Positions 40,308-54,100 of a DNA stretch of 64,000 bases are shown in pieces. The notes beneath the pieces were generated by a model. It saw nothing but the letters and a program-made list of their open reading frames with translations. It was not told the DNA's origin and searched no databases. Each line of letters starts with the position of its first letter. Within the stretch, counting starts at the first letter, position 1. Source of the stretch: Prosapia bicincta (taxonomy: Eukaryota > Arthropoda > Insecta > Hemiptera > Cercopidae); contig JBAIZL010000010.1 in the NCBI GenBank assembly GCA_036971475.1, forward strand, positions 14,344,514-14,408,513, in the 5' to 3' direction. The position numbers and the translations under genes are program-made.

Positions 40308-42110
40308 GCCCAAATCGCTCCAGTCACGCCCGTTGAAGTATAAATACCGCCCTATTGAAGAAATGCTATGTTTGTACCTCCTTCTCACACCTACATCCAC
40401 CCATAAGGACTAAATCCCGCCCAAATCGCTCCAGTCACGCCCGTTGAAGTATAAATACCGCCCTATTGATGAAATGCTATGTTTGTACCTCCTTCTCACA
40501 CCTACATCCACCCATAAGGACTAAATCCCGCAAAAAACTGATATAGACGTTATATTTATCGTTCATTAGGGTGAATGACCTCAATTTAGAGTATATAATC
40601 TAAAATAAACAGACTATTGTTGTTCTACTTTCGATTTTTCTATTATATACGACCTAGATATGAAATAACAACCCAAATAATATCAGGAACACACCTAACA
40701 CTGCCCAAATCGCTCCAGTCACGCCCGTTGAAGTATAAATACCGCCCTACTGATGAAATGCTATGTTTGTACCTCCTTCTCACACCTACAACCACCCATA
40801 AGGACTAAATCCCGCTCAAATCGCTCCAGTCACGCCCGTTGAAGTATAAATACCGCCCTATTGCAGAAATGCTATGTTTGTACTTCCTTGTCACACCTTC
40901 ATCCACCCATAAGGACTAAATCCCGCCCAAAACTGATATAGACGTTTTATTTATCGTTCATTAGGGTGAATGACCTCAATTTAGAGTAAATAATCTAAAA
41001 TAAACAGACTATTGTTGTTCTACTTTCGATTTTTCTATTATATACGACCTAGATATGAAATAACAACCCAAATAATATCAGGAACACACCTATCACTGCC
41101 CAAATCGCTCCAGTCACGCCCGTTGAAGTATAAATACCGCCCTACTGATGAAATGCTATGTTTGTACCTCCTTCTCACACCTACATCCACCCATAAGGAC
41201 TAAATCCCGCCCAAATCGCTAAAGTCACGCCCGTTGAAGTATAAATACCGCCCTATTGAAGAAATGCTATGTTTGTACTTCCTTGTCACACCTTCATCCA
41301 CCCATAAGGACTAAATCCCGCCCAAAACTGATATAGACGTTTTATTTATCGTTCATTAGGGTGAATGACCTCAATTTAGAGTAAATAATCTAAAATAGAC
41401 AGACTATTGTTGTTCTACTTTCGATTTTTCTATTATATACGACCTAGATATGAAATAACAACCCAAATAATATCAGGAACACACCTATCACTGCCCAAAT
41501 CGCTCCAGTCACGCCCGTTGAAGTATAAATACCGCCCTACTGATGAAATGCTATGTTTGTACCTCCTTCTCACACCTACATCCACCCATAAGGACTAAAT
41601 CCCGCCCAAATCGCTAAAGTCACGCCCGTTGAAGTATAAATACCGCCCTACTGATGAAATGCTATGTTTGTACTTCCTTGTCACACCTTCATCCACCCAT
41701 AAGGACTAAATCCCGCCCAAAACTGATAATATACGTTTTACTTATCGTTCATTAGGGTGAATGACCTCAATTTAGAGTAAATAGTCTAAAATAAACAGAC
41801 TATTGTTGTTCTACTTTCGATTTTTCTATTATATACGACCTAGATATGAAATAACAACCCAAATAATATCAGGAACACATCTATCACTGCCCAAATCGCT
41901 CCAGTCACGCCCGTTGAAGTATAAATACCGCCCTATTGATGAAATGCTATGTTTGTACCTCCTTCTCACACCTACATCCACCCATAAGGACTAAATCCCG
42001 CCCAAATCGCTCCAGTCACGCCCGTTGAAGTATAAATACCGCCCTATTGAAGAAATGCTATGTTTGTACTTCCTTGTCACACCTTCATCCACCCATAAGA
42101 GCTAAATCCC
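40308..42110. repeat. Five composite units of monomer plus one extra 111-bp subunit (395-bp period)
   Basis: The monomers beginning about 40222, 40617, 41012, 41407 and 41803 each carry exactly two tandem 111-bp subunits, giving a 395-396 bp period. Shared variants within the series are CCCTACTGATG, CGCTAAAGTCACG and CACACCTTCATCC, so this is a young local higher-order repeat. Confidence 0.85.
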
Positions 42111-43422
42111 GCCCAAAACTGATAATATACGTTTTACTTATAGTTCATTAGGGTGAATGACCTCAATTTAGAGTAAATAATCTAAAATAAACAGACTATT
42201 GTTGTTCTACTTTCGATTTTTCTATTATATACGACCTAGATATGAAATAACAACTTAAATAATATCAGGAACACACCTATCACTGCCCAAATCGCTCCAG
42301 TCACGCCCGTTGAAGTATAAATACCGCCCTATTGAAGAAATGCTATGTTTGTACCTCCTTCTCACACCTACATCCACCCATAAGGACTAAATCCCGCCCA
42401 AAACTGATAATATACGTTTTATTTATCGTTCATTAGGGTGAATGACCTCAATTTAGAGAAAATAATCTAAAATAAACAGACTATTGTTGTTCTACTTTCG
42501 ATTTTTCTATTATATACGACCTAGATATGAAATAACAACCCAAATAATATCAGGAACACACCTATCACTGCCCAAATCGCTCCAGTCACGCCCGTTGAAG
42601 TATAAATACCGCCCTATTGAAGAAATGCTATGTTTGTACCTCCTTCTCACACCTACATCCACCCATAAGGACTAAATCCCGCCCAAAACTGATAATATAC
42701 GTTTTATTTATCGTTCATTAGGGTGAATGACCTCAATTTAGAGAAAATAATCTAAAATAAACAGACTATTGTTGTTCTACTTTCGATTTTTCTAATATAT
42801 ACGATCTAGATATGAATTAACAACTTAAATAATATCAGGAACACACCTATCACTGCCCAAATCGCTCCAGTCACGCCCGTTGAAGTATAAATACCGCCCT
42901 ATTGAAGAAATGCTATGTTTGTACCTCCTTCTCACACCTACATCCACCCATAAGGACTAAATCCCGCCCAAAACTGATATAGACCTTATATTTATCGTTC
43001 ATTAGGGTAAACCACCTCAATTTAGAGTAAATAATCTAAAATAAACAGACTATTGTTGTTCTACTTTCGATTTTTCTATTATATACGATCTAGATATGAA
43101 ATAACAACTTAAATAATATCAGGAACACACCTATCACTGCCCAAATCGCTGCAGTCACGCCCGTTGAAGTATAAATACCGCCCTATTGAAGAAATGCTAT
43201 GTTTGTACCTCCTTCTCACACCTACATCCACCCATAAGGACTAAATCCCGCAAAAAACTGATATAGACGTTATATTTATCGTTCATTAGGGTAAACCACC
43301 TCAATTTAGAGTAAATAATCTAAAATAAACAGACTATTGTTGACCTACTTTCGATTTTTCTATTATATACGACCTAGATATGAAATAACAACCCAAATAA
43401 TATCAGGAACACACCTATCACT

Positions 43423-44089
43423 GCCCAAATCGCTGCAGTCACGCCCGTTGAAGTATAAATACCGCCCTATTGAAGAAATGCTATGTTTGTACCTCCTTCT
43501 CACACCTACATCCACCCATAAGGACTAAATCCCGCCCAAATCGCTCCAGTCACGCCCGTTGAAATATAAATACCGCCCTATTGAAGAAATGCTATGTTTG
43601 TACTTCCTTGTCACACCTACATCCACCCATAAGGACTAAATCCCGCCCAAATCGCTCCAGTCACGCCCGTTGAAGTATAAATACCGCCCTATTGAAGAAA
43701 TGCTATGTTTGTACTTCCTTGTCACACCTACATCCACCCATAAGGACTAAATCCCGCCCAAATCGCTCCAGTCACGCCCGTTGAAGTATAAATACCGCCC
43801 TTATTGAAGAAATGCTATGTTTGTACTTCCTTGTCACACCTACATCCATCCATAAGGACTAAATCCCGCCCAAATCGCTCCAGTCACGCCCGTTGAAGTA
43901 TAAATACCGCCCTATTGAAGAAATGCTATGTTTGTAATTCCTTGTCACACCTACATCCACCCATAAGGACTAAATCCCGCCCAAATCGCTCCAGTCACGC
44001 CCGTTGAAGTATAAATACCGCCCTATTGAAGAAATGCTATGTTTGGACTTCCTTGTCACACCTACATCCACCCATAAGGACTAAATCCC
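43423..44089. repeat. Six tandem 111-bp subunits
   Basis: 667 bp (6 x 111 plus one inserted base giving CCCTTATTG). Units 2 to 6 carry TTCCTTGTC. Private changes include GAAATATAAATACC, TTTGTAATTCC and TTTGGACTTCC. Confidence 0.9.
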
Positions 44090-47000
44090 GCCCAAAACTG
44101 ATATAGACGTTATATTTATCGTTCATTAGGGTGAATGACCTCAATTTAGAGTAAATAATCTAAAATAAACAGACTATTGTTGTTCTACTTTCGATTTTTC
44201 TATTATATACGACCTAGATATGAAATAACAACCCAAATAATATCAGGAACACACCTATCACTGCCCAAATCGCTGCAGTCACGCCCGTTGAAGTATAAAT
44301 ACCGCCCTATTGAAGAAATGCTATGTTTGTACCTCCTTCTCACACCTACATCCACCCATAAGGACTAAATCCCGCCCAAAACTGATATAGACGTTATATT
44401 TATCGTTCATTAGGGTAAACTACCTCAATTTAGAGTAAATAATCTAAAATAAACAGACTATTGTTGTTCTACTTTCGATTTTTCTATTATATACGATCTA
44501 GATATGAAATAACAACTTAAATAATATCAGGAACACACCTATCACTGCCCAAATCGCTGCAGTCACGCCCGTTGAAGTATAAATACCGCCCTATTGAAGA
44601 AAGGCTATGTTTGTACCTCCTTCTCACACCTACATCCACCCATAAGGACTAAATCCCGCCCAAAACTGATAATAGACGTTTTATTTATCGTTCATTAGGG
44701 TGAATGACCTCAATTTAGAGTAAATAATCTAAAATAAACAGACTATTGTTGTTCTACTTTCGATTTTTCTATTATATACGATCTAGATATGAAATAACAA
44801 CTTAAATAATATCAGGAACACACCTATCACTGCCCAAATCGCTGCAGTCACGCCCGTTGAAGTATAAATACCGCCCTATTGAAGAAAGGCTATGTTTGTA
44901 CCTCCTTCTCACACCTACATCCACCCATAAGGACTAAATCCCGCCCAAAACTGATAATATACGTTTTATTTATCGTTCATTAGGGTGAACGACCTCAATT
45001 TAGAGAAAATAATCTAAAATAAACAGACTATTGTTGTTCTACTTTCGATTTTTCTATTATATACGACCTAGATATGAAATAACATCCCAAATAATATCAG
45101 GAACACACCTATCACTGCCCAAATCGCTGCAGTCACGCCCGTTGAAGTATAAATACCGCCCTATTGATGAAATGCTATGTTTGTACCTCCTTCTCACACC
45201 TACATCCACCCATAAGGACTAAATCCCGCCCAAAACTGATATAGACGTTATATTTATCGTTCATTAGGGTGAATGACCTCAATTTAGAGTAAATAATCTA
45301 AAATAAACAGACTATTGTTGACCTACTTTCGATTTTTCTATTATATACGATCTAGATATGAAATAACAACTTAAATAATATCAGGAACACACCTATCACT
45401 GCCCAAATCGCTGCAGTCACGCCCGTTGAAGTATAAATACCGCCCTATTGATGAAATGCTATGTTTGTACCTCCTTCTCACACCTACATCCACCCATAAG
45501 GACTAAATCCCGCCCAAAACTGATATAGACGTTATATTTATCGTTCATTAGGGTAAACCACCTCAATTTAGAGTAAAATATATAAATAAACAGACTATTG
45601 TTGTTCTACTTTCGATATTTCTATTATATACGATCTAGATATGAAATAACAACTTAAATAATATCAGGAACACACCTATCACTGCCCAAATCGCTGCAGT
45701 CACGCCCGTTGAAGTATAAATACCGCCCTATTGAAGAAATGCTATGTTTGTACCTCCTTCTGACACCTACATCCACCCATAAGGACTAAATCCCGCAAAA
45801 AACTGATATAGACGTTATATTTATCGTTCATTAGGGTAAACCACCTCAATTTAGAGTAAATAATCTAAAATAAACAGACTATTGTTGACCTACTTTCGAT
45901 TTTTCTATTATATACGATCTAGATATGAAATAACAACTTAAATAATATCAGGAACACACCTATCACTGCCCAAATCGCTGCAGTCACGCCCGTTGAAGTA
46001 TAAATACCGCCCTATTGAAGAAAGGCTATGTTTGTACCTCCTTCTCACACCTACATCCACCCATAAGGACTAAATCCCGCCCAAAACTGATAATATACGT
46101 TTTATTTATCGTTCATTAGGGTGAATGACCTCAATTTAGAGTAAATAATCTAAAATAAACAGACTATTGTTGTTCTACTTTCGATATTTCTATTATATAC
46201 GATCTAGATATGAAATAACAACTTAAATAATATCAGGAACACACCTATCACTGCCCAAATCGCTCCAGTCACGCCCGTTGAAGTATAAATACCGCCCTAT
46301 TGATGAAATGCTATGTTTGTACCTCCTTCTCACACCTACATCCACCCATAAGGACTAAATCCCGCCCAAAACTGATATAGACGTTATATTTATCGTTCAT
46401 TAGGGTAAACCACCTCAATTTAGAGTAAAATATATAAATAAACAGACTATTGTTGTTCTACTTTCGATATTTCTATTATATACGATCTAGATATGAAATA
46501 ACAACTTAAATAATATCAGGAACACACCTATCACTGCCCAAATCGCTGCAGTCACGCCCGTTGAAGTATAAATACCGCCCTATTGAAGAAATGCTATGTT
46601 TGTACCTCCTTCTGACACCTACATCCACCCATAAGGACTAAATCCCGCAAAAAACTGATATAGACGTTATATTTATCGTTCATTAGGGTAAACCACCTCA
46701 ATTTAGAGTAAATAATCTAAAATAAACAGACTATTGTTGACCTACTTTCGATTTTTCTATTATATACGACCTAGATATGAAATAACAACCCAAATAATAT
46801 CAGGAACACACCTATCACTGCCCAAATCGCTCCAGTCACGCCCGTTGAAGTATAAATACCGCCCTATTGAAGAAATGCTATGTTTGTACCTCCTTCTCAC
46901 ACCTACATCCACCCATAAGGACTAAATCCCGCAAAAAACTGATATAGACGTTATATTTATCGTTCATTAGGGTAAACCACCTCAATTTAGAGTAAATAAT

Positions 47001-47103
47001 CTAAAATAAACAGACTATTGTTGACCTACTTTCGATTTTTCTATTATATACGACCTAGATATGAAATAACAACCCAAATAATATCAGGAACACACCTATC
47101 ACT

Positions 47104-47658
47104 GCCCAAATCGCTGCAGTCACGCCCGTTGAAGTATAAATACCGCCCTATTGAAGAAATGCTATGTTTGTACCTCCTTCTCACACCTACATCCACCCAT
47201 AAGGACTAAATCCCGCCCAAATCGCTCCAGTCACGCCCGTTGAAGTATAAATACCGGCATATTGAAGAAATGCTATGTTTGTACCTCCTTCTCACACCTA
47301 CATCCACCCATAAGGACTAAATCCCGCCCAAATCGCTCCAGTCACGCCCGTTGAAGTATAAATACCGCCCTATTGAAGAAATGCTATGTTTGTACTTCCT
47401 TGTCACACCTACATCCACCCATAAGGACTAAATCCCGCCCAAATCGCTCCAGTCACGCCCGTTGAAGTATAAATACCGCCCTATTGAAGAAATGCTATGT
47501 TTGTACTTCCTTGTCACACCTACATCCACCCATAAGGACTAAATCCCGCCCAAATCGCTCCAGTCACGCCCGTTGAAGTATAAATACCGCCCTATTGAAG
47601 AAATGCTATGTTTGTACTTCCTTGTCACACCTACATCCACCCATAAGGACTAAATCCC
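47104..47658. repeat. Five tandem 111-bp subunits
   Basis: Again two CTCCTTCTC units followed by three TTCCTTGTC units. Unit 2 has a private ACCGGCATATTG change. Confidence 0.9.
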
Positions 47659-48403
47659 GCCCAAAACTGATAATATACGTTTTATTTATCGTTCATTAGG
47701 GTGAATGACCTCAATTTAGAGTAAATAATCTAAAATAAACAGACTATTGTTGTTCTACTTTCGATTTTTCTATTATATACGACCTGGATATGAAATAACA
47801 ACCCAAATAATATCAGGAACACACCTATCACTGCCCAAATCGCTGCAGTCACGCCCGTTGAAGTATAAATACCGCCCTATTGATGAAATGCTATGTTTGT
47901 ACCTCCTTCTCACACCTACATCCACCCATAAGGACTAAATCCCGCCCAAAACTGATATAGACGTTATATTTATCGTTCATTAGGGTAAACCACCTCAATT
48001 TAGAGTAAATAATCTAAAATAAACAGACTATTGTTGTTCTACTTTCGATTTTTCTATTATATACGATCTAGATATGAAATAACAACTTAAATAATATCAG
48101 GAACACACCTATCACTGCCCAAATCGCTGCAGTCACGCCCGTTGAAGTATAAATACCGCCCTATTGAAGAAATGCTATGTTTGTACCTCCTTCTCACACC
48201 TACATCCATCCCCCATAAGGACTAAATCCCGCAAAAAACTGATATTGACGTTATATTTATCGTTCATTAGGGTAAACCACCTCAATTTAGATTAAATAAT
48301 CTAAAATAAACAGACTATTTTTGACCTACTTTCGATTTTTCTATTATATACGACCTAGATATGAAATAACAACCCAAATAATATCAGGAACACACCTATC
48401 ACT

Positions 48404-48736
48404 GCCCAAATCGCTCCAGTCACGCCTGTTGAAGTATAAATACCGCCCTATTGAAGAAATGCTATGTTTGTACCTCCTTCTCACACCTACATCCACCCAT
48501 AAGGACTAAATCCCGCCCAAATCGCTCCAGTCACGCCCGTTGAAGTATAAATACCGCCCTATTGAAGAAATGCTATGTTTGTACTTCCTTGTCACACCTA
48601 CATCCACCCATAAGGACTAAATCCCGCCCAAATCGCTGCAGTCACGCCCGTTGAAGTATAAATACCGCCCTATTGAAGAAATGCTATGTTTGTACTTCCT
48701 TGTCACACCTACCTCCACCCATAAGGACTAAATCCC
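48404..48736. repeat. Three tandem 111-bp subunits
   Basis: 333 bp. The first unit has CACGCCTGTTG, the last has CGCTGCAG and CACACCTACCTCC. It follows a TTTTTGACCTAC monomer like those before the runs at 31325, 35565 and 38727, so it looks like a shortened version of that cassette. Confidence 0.9.
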
Positions 48737-51132
48737 GCCCAAAACTGATATAGACGTTATATTTATCGTTCATTAGGGTGAATGACCTCAATTTAGAGTA
48801 AATAATCTAAAATAAACAGACTATTGTTGTTCTACTTTCGATTTTTCTATTATATACGACCTAGATATGAAATAACAACCCAAATAATATCAGGAACACA
48901 CCTATCACTGCCCAAATCGCTCCAGTCACGCCCGTTGAAGTATAAATACCGCCCTATTGAAGAAATGCTATGTTTGTACCTCCTTCTCACACCTACATCC
49001 ACCCATAAGGACTAAATCCCGCAAAAAACTGATATAGACGTTATATTTATCGTTCATTAGGGTGAATGACCTCAATTTAGAGTAAATAATCTAAAATAAA
49101 CAGACTATTGTTGACCTACTTTCGATTTTTCTATTATATACGACCTAGATATGAAATAACAACCCAAATAATATCAGGAACACACCTATCACTGCCCAAA
49201 TCGCTCCAGTCACGCCCGTTGAAGTATAAATACCGCCCTATTGAAGAAATGCTATGTTTGTACCTCCTTCTCACACCTACATCCACCCATAAGGACTAAA
49301 TCCCGCCCAAATCGCTCCAGTCACGCCCGTTGAAGTATAAATACCGCCCTATTGAAGAAATGCTATGTTTGTACCTCCTTCTCACACCTACATCCACCCA
49401 TAAGGACTAAATCCCGCCCAAAACTGATAATATACGTTTTATTTATCGTTCATTAGGGTGAATGACCTCAATTTAGTGTAAATAATCTAAAATAAACAGA
49501 CTATTGTTGTTCTACTTTCGATTTTTCTATTATATACGACCTAGATATGAAATAACAACTTAAATAATACCAGGAACACACCTATCACTGCCCAAATCGC
49601 TGCAGTCACGCCCGTTGAAGTATAAATATCGCCCTATTGATGAAATGCTATGTTTGTACCTCCTTCTCACACCTACATCCACCCATAAGGACTAAATCCC
49701 GCCCAAATCGCTCCAGTCACGCCCGTTGAAGTATAAATACCGCCCTATTGAAGAAATGCTATGTTTGTACCTCCTTCTCACACCTACATCCACCCATAAG
49801 GACTAAATCCCGCCCAAAACTGATATAGACGTTTTATTTATCGTTCATTAGGGTGAATGACCTCAATTTAGAGTAAATAATCTAAAATAAACAGACTATT
49901 GTTGTTCTACTTTCGATTTTTCTATTATATACGATCTAGATATGAAATAACAACTTAAATAATATCAGGAACACACCTATCACTGCCCAAATCGCTCCAG
50001 TCACGCCCGTTGAAGTATAAATACCGCCCTATTGAAGAAATGCTATGTTTGTACCTCCTTCTCACACCTACATCCATCAATAAGGACTAAATCTCACCCA
50101 AAACTGATTATAGACGTTTTATTTATCGTTCATTAGGGAGAACCACCTCAATTTAGAGTAAATAATCTAAAATAAACAGACTATTGTTGACCTACTTTCA
50201 ATTTTTCTATTATATACGAACTAGATATGAAATAACTTAAATAATATCAGGAACACACCTATCACTGCCCAAATCGCTCCAGTCACGCCCGTTGAAGTAT
50301 AAATATCGCCCTATTGAAGAAATGCTATGTTTGTACCTCCTTCTCACACCCATTTGCACCCTAAAGGACTAAATCCCGCCCAAAACTGATATGGACGTTT
50401 TACTTATCGTTCATTAGGGTGAATGACCTCAATTTAGAGTACATAATCTAAAATAAACAGACTATTTTTCACCTACTTTCGATTTTTCTATTATATACGA
50501 CCTAGATATGAAATAACAACTTAAATAATATCAGGAACACACCTATCACTGCCCAAATCGCTCCAGTCACGCCCGTTGAAGTATAAATACCGACCTATTG
50601 AAGAAATGCTATGTTTGTACCTCCTTCTCACACCTACATCCACCCATAAGGACTAAATCCCGCCCAAAACTGATAATATACGTTTTATTTATCGTTCATT
50701 AGGGTGAAAGACCTCAATTTAGAGTAAATAATCTAAAATAAACAGACTATTGTTGACCTACTTTCGATTATTCTATTATATACGAGCTAGATATGAAATA
50801 ACAACTTAAATAATATCAGGAACACACCTATCACTGCCCAAATCGCTCCAGTCACGCCCGTTGAAGTATAAATACCGACCTATTGAAGAAATGCTATGTT
50901 TGTACCTCCTTCTCACACCTACATCCACCCATAAGGACTAAATCCCGCCCAAAACTGATATAGACGTTTTATTTATCGTTCATTAGGGTGAATGACCTCT
51001 ATTTAGAGTAAATAATCTAAAATAAACAGACTATTGTTGACCTACTTTCGATTATTCTATTATATACGAGCTAGATATGAAATAACAACTTAAATAATAT
51101 CAGGAACACACCTATCACTGCCCAAATCGCTC

Positions 51133-54100
51133 CAGTCACGCCCGTTGAAGTATAAATACCGACCTATTGAAGAAATGCTATGTTTGTACCTCCTTCTCAC
51201 ACCTACATCCACCCATAAGGACTAAATCCCGCCCAAAACTGATATAGACGTTTTATTTATCGTTCATTAGGGTGAATGACCTCAATTTAGAGTAAATAAT
51301 CTAAAATAAACAGACTATTGTTGACCTACTTTCGATAATTCTATTATATACGAGCTAGATATGAAATAACAACTTAAATAATATCAGGAACACACCTATC
51401 ACTGCCCAAATCGCTCCAGTCACGCCCGTTGAAGTATAAATACCGCCCTATTGAAGAAATGCTATGTTTGTACCTCCTTCTCACACCTACATCCACCCAT
51501 AAGGACTAAATCCCGCCCAAATCGCTCCAGTCACGCCCGTTGAAGTATAAATACCGCCCTATTGAAGAAATGCTATGTTTGTACCTCCTTCCCACACCTA
51601 CATCCACCCATAAGGACTAAATCCCGCAAAAAACTGATATAGACGTTATATTTATCGTTCATTAGGGTGAATGACCTCAATTTAGAGTATATAATCTAAA
51701 ATAAACAGACTATTGTTGTTCTACTTTCGATTTTTCTATTATATACGACCTAGATATGAAATAACAACCCAAATAATATCAGGAACACACCTATCACTGC
51801 CCAAATCGCTCCAGTCACGCCCGTTGAAGTATAAATACCGCCCTATTGATGAAATGCTATGTTTGTACCTCCTTCTCACACCTACATCCACCCATAAGGA
51901 CTAAATCCCGCCCAAATCGCTCCAGTCACGCCCGTTGAAGTATAAATACCGCCCTATTGAAGAAATGCTATGTTTGTACTTCCTTGTCACACCTTCATCC
52001 ACCCATAAGGACTAAATCCCGCCCAAAACTGATATAGACGTTTTATTTATCATTCATTAGGGTGAATGACCTCAATTTAGAGTAAATAATCTAAAATAAA
52101 CAGACTATTGTTGTTCTACTTTCGATTTTTCTATTATATACGACCTAGATATGAAATAACAACCCAAATAATATCAGGAACACACCTATCACTGCCCAAA
52201 TCGCTCCAGTCACGCCCGTTGAAGTATAAATACCGCCCTATTGAAGAAATGCTATGTTTGTACCTCCTTCTCACACCTACATCCACCCATAAGGACTAAA
52301 TCCCGCCCAAAACTGATAATATACGTTTTATTTATCGTTCATTAGGGTGAATGACCTGAATTTAGAGAAAATAATCTAAAATAAACAGACTATTGTTGTT
52401 CTACTTTCGATTTTTCTATTATATACGACCTAGATATGAAATAACAACTTAAATAATACCAGGAACACACCTATCACTGCCCAAATCGCTGCAGTCACGC
52501 CTGTTGAAGTATAAATACCGCCCTATTGAAGAAATGCTATGTTTGTACCTCCTTCTCACACCTACATCCACCCATAAGGACTAAATCCCGCCCAAAACTG
52601 ATAATATACGTTTTATTTATCGTTCATTAGGGTGAATGACCTCAATTTAGAGTAAATAATCTAAAATAAACAGACTATTGTTGTTCTACTTTCGATTTTT
52701 CTATTATATACGACCTAGATATGAAATAACAACTTAAATAATACCAGGAACACACCTATCACTGCCCAAATCGCTGCAGTCACGCCCGTTGAAGTATAAA
52801 TATCGCCCTATTGATGAAATGCTATGTTTGTACCTCCTTCTCACACCTACATCCACCCATAAGGACTAAATCCCGCCCAAATCGCTCCAGTCACGCCCGT
52901 TGAAGTATAAATACCGCCCTATTGAAGAAATGCTATGTTTGTACCTCCTTCTCACACCTACATCCACCCATAAGGACTAAATCCCGCCCAAAACTGATAT
53001 AGACGTTTTATTTATCGTTCATTAGGGTGAATGACCTCAATTTAGAGTAAATAATCTAAAATAAACAGACTATTGTTGTTCTACTTTCGATTTTTCTATT
53101 ATATACGATCTAGATATGAAATAACAACTTAAATAATATCAGGAACACACCTATCACTGCCCAAATCGCTCCAGTCACGCCCGTTGAAGTATAAATACCG
53201 CCCTATTGAAGAAATGCTATGTTTGTACCTCCTTCTCACACCTACATCCATCAATAAGGACTAAATCCCACCCAAAACTGATTATAGACGTTTTATTTAT
53301 CGTTCATTAGGGAGAACCACCTCAATTTAGAGTAAATAATCTAAAATAAACAGACTATTGTTGACCTACTTTCAATTTTTCTATTATATACGAACTAGAT
53401 ATGAAATAACTTAAATAATATCAGGAACACACCTATCACTGCCCAAATCGCTCCAGTCACGCCCGTTGAAGTATAAATATCGCCCTATTGAAGAAATGCT
53501 ATGTTTGTACCTCCTTCTCACACCCATTTGCACCCTAAAGGACTAAATCCCGCCCAAAACTGATATGGACGTTTTACTTATCGTTCATTAGGGTGAATGA
53601 CCTCAATTTAGAGTACATAATCTAAAATAAACAGACTATTTTTCACCTACTTTCGATTTTTCTATTATATACGACCTAGATATGAAATAACAACTTAAAT
53701 AATATCAGGAACACACCTATCACTGCCCAAATCGCTCCAGTCACGCCCGTTGAAGTATAAATACCGACCTATTGAAGAAATGCTATGTTTGTACCTCCTT
53801 CTCACACCTACATCCACCCATAAGGACTAAATCCCGCCCAAAACTGATAATATACGTTTTATTTATCGTTCATTAGGGTGAAAGACCTCAATTTAGAGTA
53901 AATAATCTAAAATAAACAGACTATTGTTGACCTACTTTCGATTATTCTATTATATACGAGCTAGATATGAAATAACAACTTAAATAATATCAGGAACACA
54001 CCTATCACTGCCCAAATCGCTCCAGTCACGCCCGTTGAAGTATAAATACCGACCTATTGAAGAAATGCTATGTTTGTACCTCCTTCTCACACCTACATCC

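Larger units (their letters stand above)
29658..49503. repeat. Array zone 2: monomers mixed with 111-bp subunit runs
   Basis: Here ordinary monomers alternate with monomers whose middle part is repeated in tandem with a 111-bp period. Several monomers in this zone carry TTGACCTACTTTC instead of TTGTTCTACTTTC, GGGTAAACCACCTC instead of GGGTGAATGACCTC, and CCCGCAAAAAACTG instead of CCCGCCCAAAACTG. Cassettes recur at offsets of 3385 and 4301 bp. Confidence 0.9.
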
